30,125 nucleotides of DNA, from IMG/VR virus record IMGVR_UViG_3300026367_000075, positions 1-30,125 of that record; one strand, written 5' to 3'. The notes below the pieces were generated by a model. It ran no database searches and had not been told where the DNA came from. It saw only the letters and a program-made list of their open reading frames with translations. Position numbers and translations under genes: made by a program. Source of the DNA: a virus. This document shows positions 29,438 to 30,125 of this stretch, one piece after another (position 1 is the stretch's first letter; each line of letters opens with the position of its first letter).

Positions 29438-29467
29438 TGTAAGGTGAGCCCGTAACGGAGGTTCACC

Positions 29468-29665
29468 ATGCAACACCAAGGCACACCTAGCAACGCAAAC
29501 AACCGAGTAACACGCGAAGCCCGCGCGCTCGTCACTGACCCGCTAGCCGGGTACATGACCCGCGAGCTGCGCCTCGCAGCCTGGGCCATTCTTAAGGCCG
29601 GCCGAGGCCAGGCAGTCTGCCAGAGCCGCCTCAACGCCATGCCCTTCGAAGGCTTTCGGCCATGA
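29468..29665 (+). CDS. Small early hypothetical protein 1
   Basis: A 65-residue basic protein with GGAGG 6 bases before the ATG and the repressor-controlled promoter about 25-50 bases upstream. ALVTDPLAGYMTRELRLAAW and the AILKAGRGQAV helix are the main features. No family was recognised. As the first gene under the operator pair it is in the place of lambda N, but an antiterminator role is only a guess. Confidence 0.65.
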   Translation: MQHQGTPSNANNRVTREARALVTDPLAGYMTRELRLAAWAILKAGRGQAVCQSRLNAMPFEGFRP

Positions 29666-29946
29666 GCGCCGACGACCAGATCGCGGCCATTGCAGGCGAG
29701 ATCGCGACACTCGAGCTGATTCGCCCAGGTAACCGCCTAGCCCACCTTAGAACCCGCGTGATCGAGACAGGCGGAACTTGGGATTTGCCCGCCGCTGACC
29801 CCACCACTTACGACCCCCTCCTCAAGTCGATCCAGCTGCATGGCATTTTCGCCATGTCGGACAAGATCGACGAACTGGCAAAGAACTGGCTCAAGGCCGC
29901 GCGCAACACGCTCAATGCCCACAACGAAGCGATGGCAGCAGAATGA
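29662..29946 (+). CDS. Small early hypothetical protein 2
   Basis: A 94-residue, mostly helical protein (SADDQIAAIAGEIATLELIR, SDKIDELAKNWLKAARNTLN). It overlaps its upstream neighbour by ATGA. No recognised family. It belongs to the rightward early operon. Confidence 0.65.
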   Translation: MSADDQIAAIAGEIATLELIRPGNRLAHLRTRVIETGGTWDLPAADPTTYDPLLKSIQLHGIFAMSDKIDELAKNWLKAARNTLNAHNEAMAAE

Positions 29947-30125
29947 CCGATTGCACCTGCGAAATGTGCCAGACGCTCCGCGCAACGATCACCGCCCCAC
30001 CAGGCGAGGCGATCAATCCCGTAGAAATCGAGGAATGGCTGCAACTGCCGAACGAAAGCCGTCCACCCTTGTGGGATTGGCAAGCCGAGCGCCGCAAAGC
30101 CCAACGGCAGCCGACCGAAGGATAG
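29943..30125 (+). CDS. Small early hypothetical protein 3 with CxxC
   Basis: A 60-residue protein starting with an ATGA overlap. It carries a C-x-C-x2-C cluster (DCTCEMCQTL) near the N-terminus that could bind zinc, and is acidic then basic toward the end. It ends at the last base of the window. The operon probably continues beyond. Confidence 0.62.
   Translation: MTDCTCEMCQTLRATITAPPGEAINPVEIEEWLQLPNESRPPLWDWQAERRKAQRQPTEG

Larger units (their letters stand above)
29165..29467. promoter_or_regulatory. Gap with rightward early promoter (OL/pL-like)
   Basis: About 300 bases between the repressor gene and the 29468 operon. The right part holds a promoter of the same design as the Cro-like one: -35 TTGCAT (29417-29422), 15-base spacer, -10 TGTAAG (29438-29443). 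Two operator-like sites are at 29395 and 29424. Both promoters share the block AGAGGATGTAA. Apart from a doubtful ORF, nothing else was found in the left part. Confidence 0.65.

Overview
The window is most of a tailed temperate phage genome (a prophage) in a high-GC host. The host is probably an alphaproteobacterium of the Rhodobacterales or Sphingomonadales kind; this is inferred from composition and gene style, and no host gene is present to prove it. The phage is a mosaic. Its packaging and head genes are lambda-like (Nu1/GpA terminase, GpB portal, gpW-like and gpFII-like joining proteins) with an HK97-type protease and capsid. Its contractile tail is P2-like (V, W, J, I, FI, FII, E/E', T, U, X, D), so the virion should be a myovirus.

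Layout, left to right: a P4/DUF4102-type tyrosine integrase (1-1209, +); an AT-rich cargo island with two sulfotransferase-family genes (1459-2772, +); then about 26 kb of genes read leftward, from 28716 down to 2891. In transcription order these are: two small regulators, a strong terminator, a replication-initiator-like gene with iteron-like repeats inside it, small early genes (DUF1064, a Mor-like regulator), endolysin and holin, a 168-base gap with palindromes, a ParB-methyltransferase fusion, a PLD-like protein, terminase small and large subunits, joining protein, portal, protease-capsid fusion, head completion, tail completion, baseplate, fibre, sheath, tube, tape measure and tail hub. 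Most junctions overlap by 1 to 14 bases, which suggests translational coupling.

On the right, a CI-like repressor (28805-29164, +) faces away from a Cro-like gene. A second rightward operon of small unknown genes starts at 29468 and runs to the window edge. Five related palindromic sites can be read: three in the repressor/Cro-like gap and two before the 29468 operon. Two of them lie inside promoters of matching design, which looks like a lambda-style OR/OL switch with a new operator sequence.

The observations most worth a second look are: (1) a 16-17 base motif repeated exactly four times in one orientation at module borders of the late region; (2) iteron-like repeats in all three reading frames of the initiator gene, so conserved as DNA; (3) the five-site operator set; (4) a P2-type TTTTTTG -1 frameshift site joining E to E'; (5) a terminator between the regulators and the replication gene that implies antitermination or a second promoter; and (6) two sulfotransferase cargo genes. 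All functions are read from sequence only; no database search was made.
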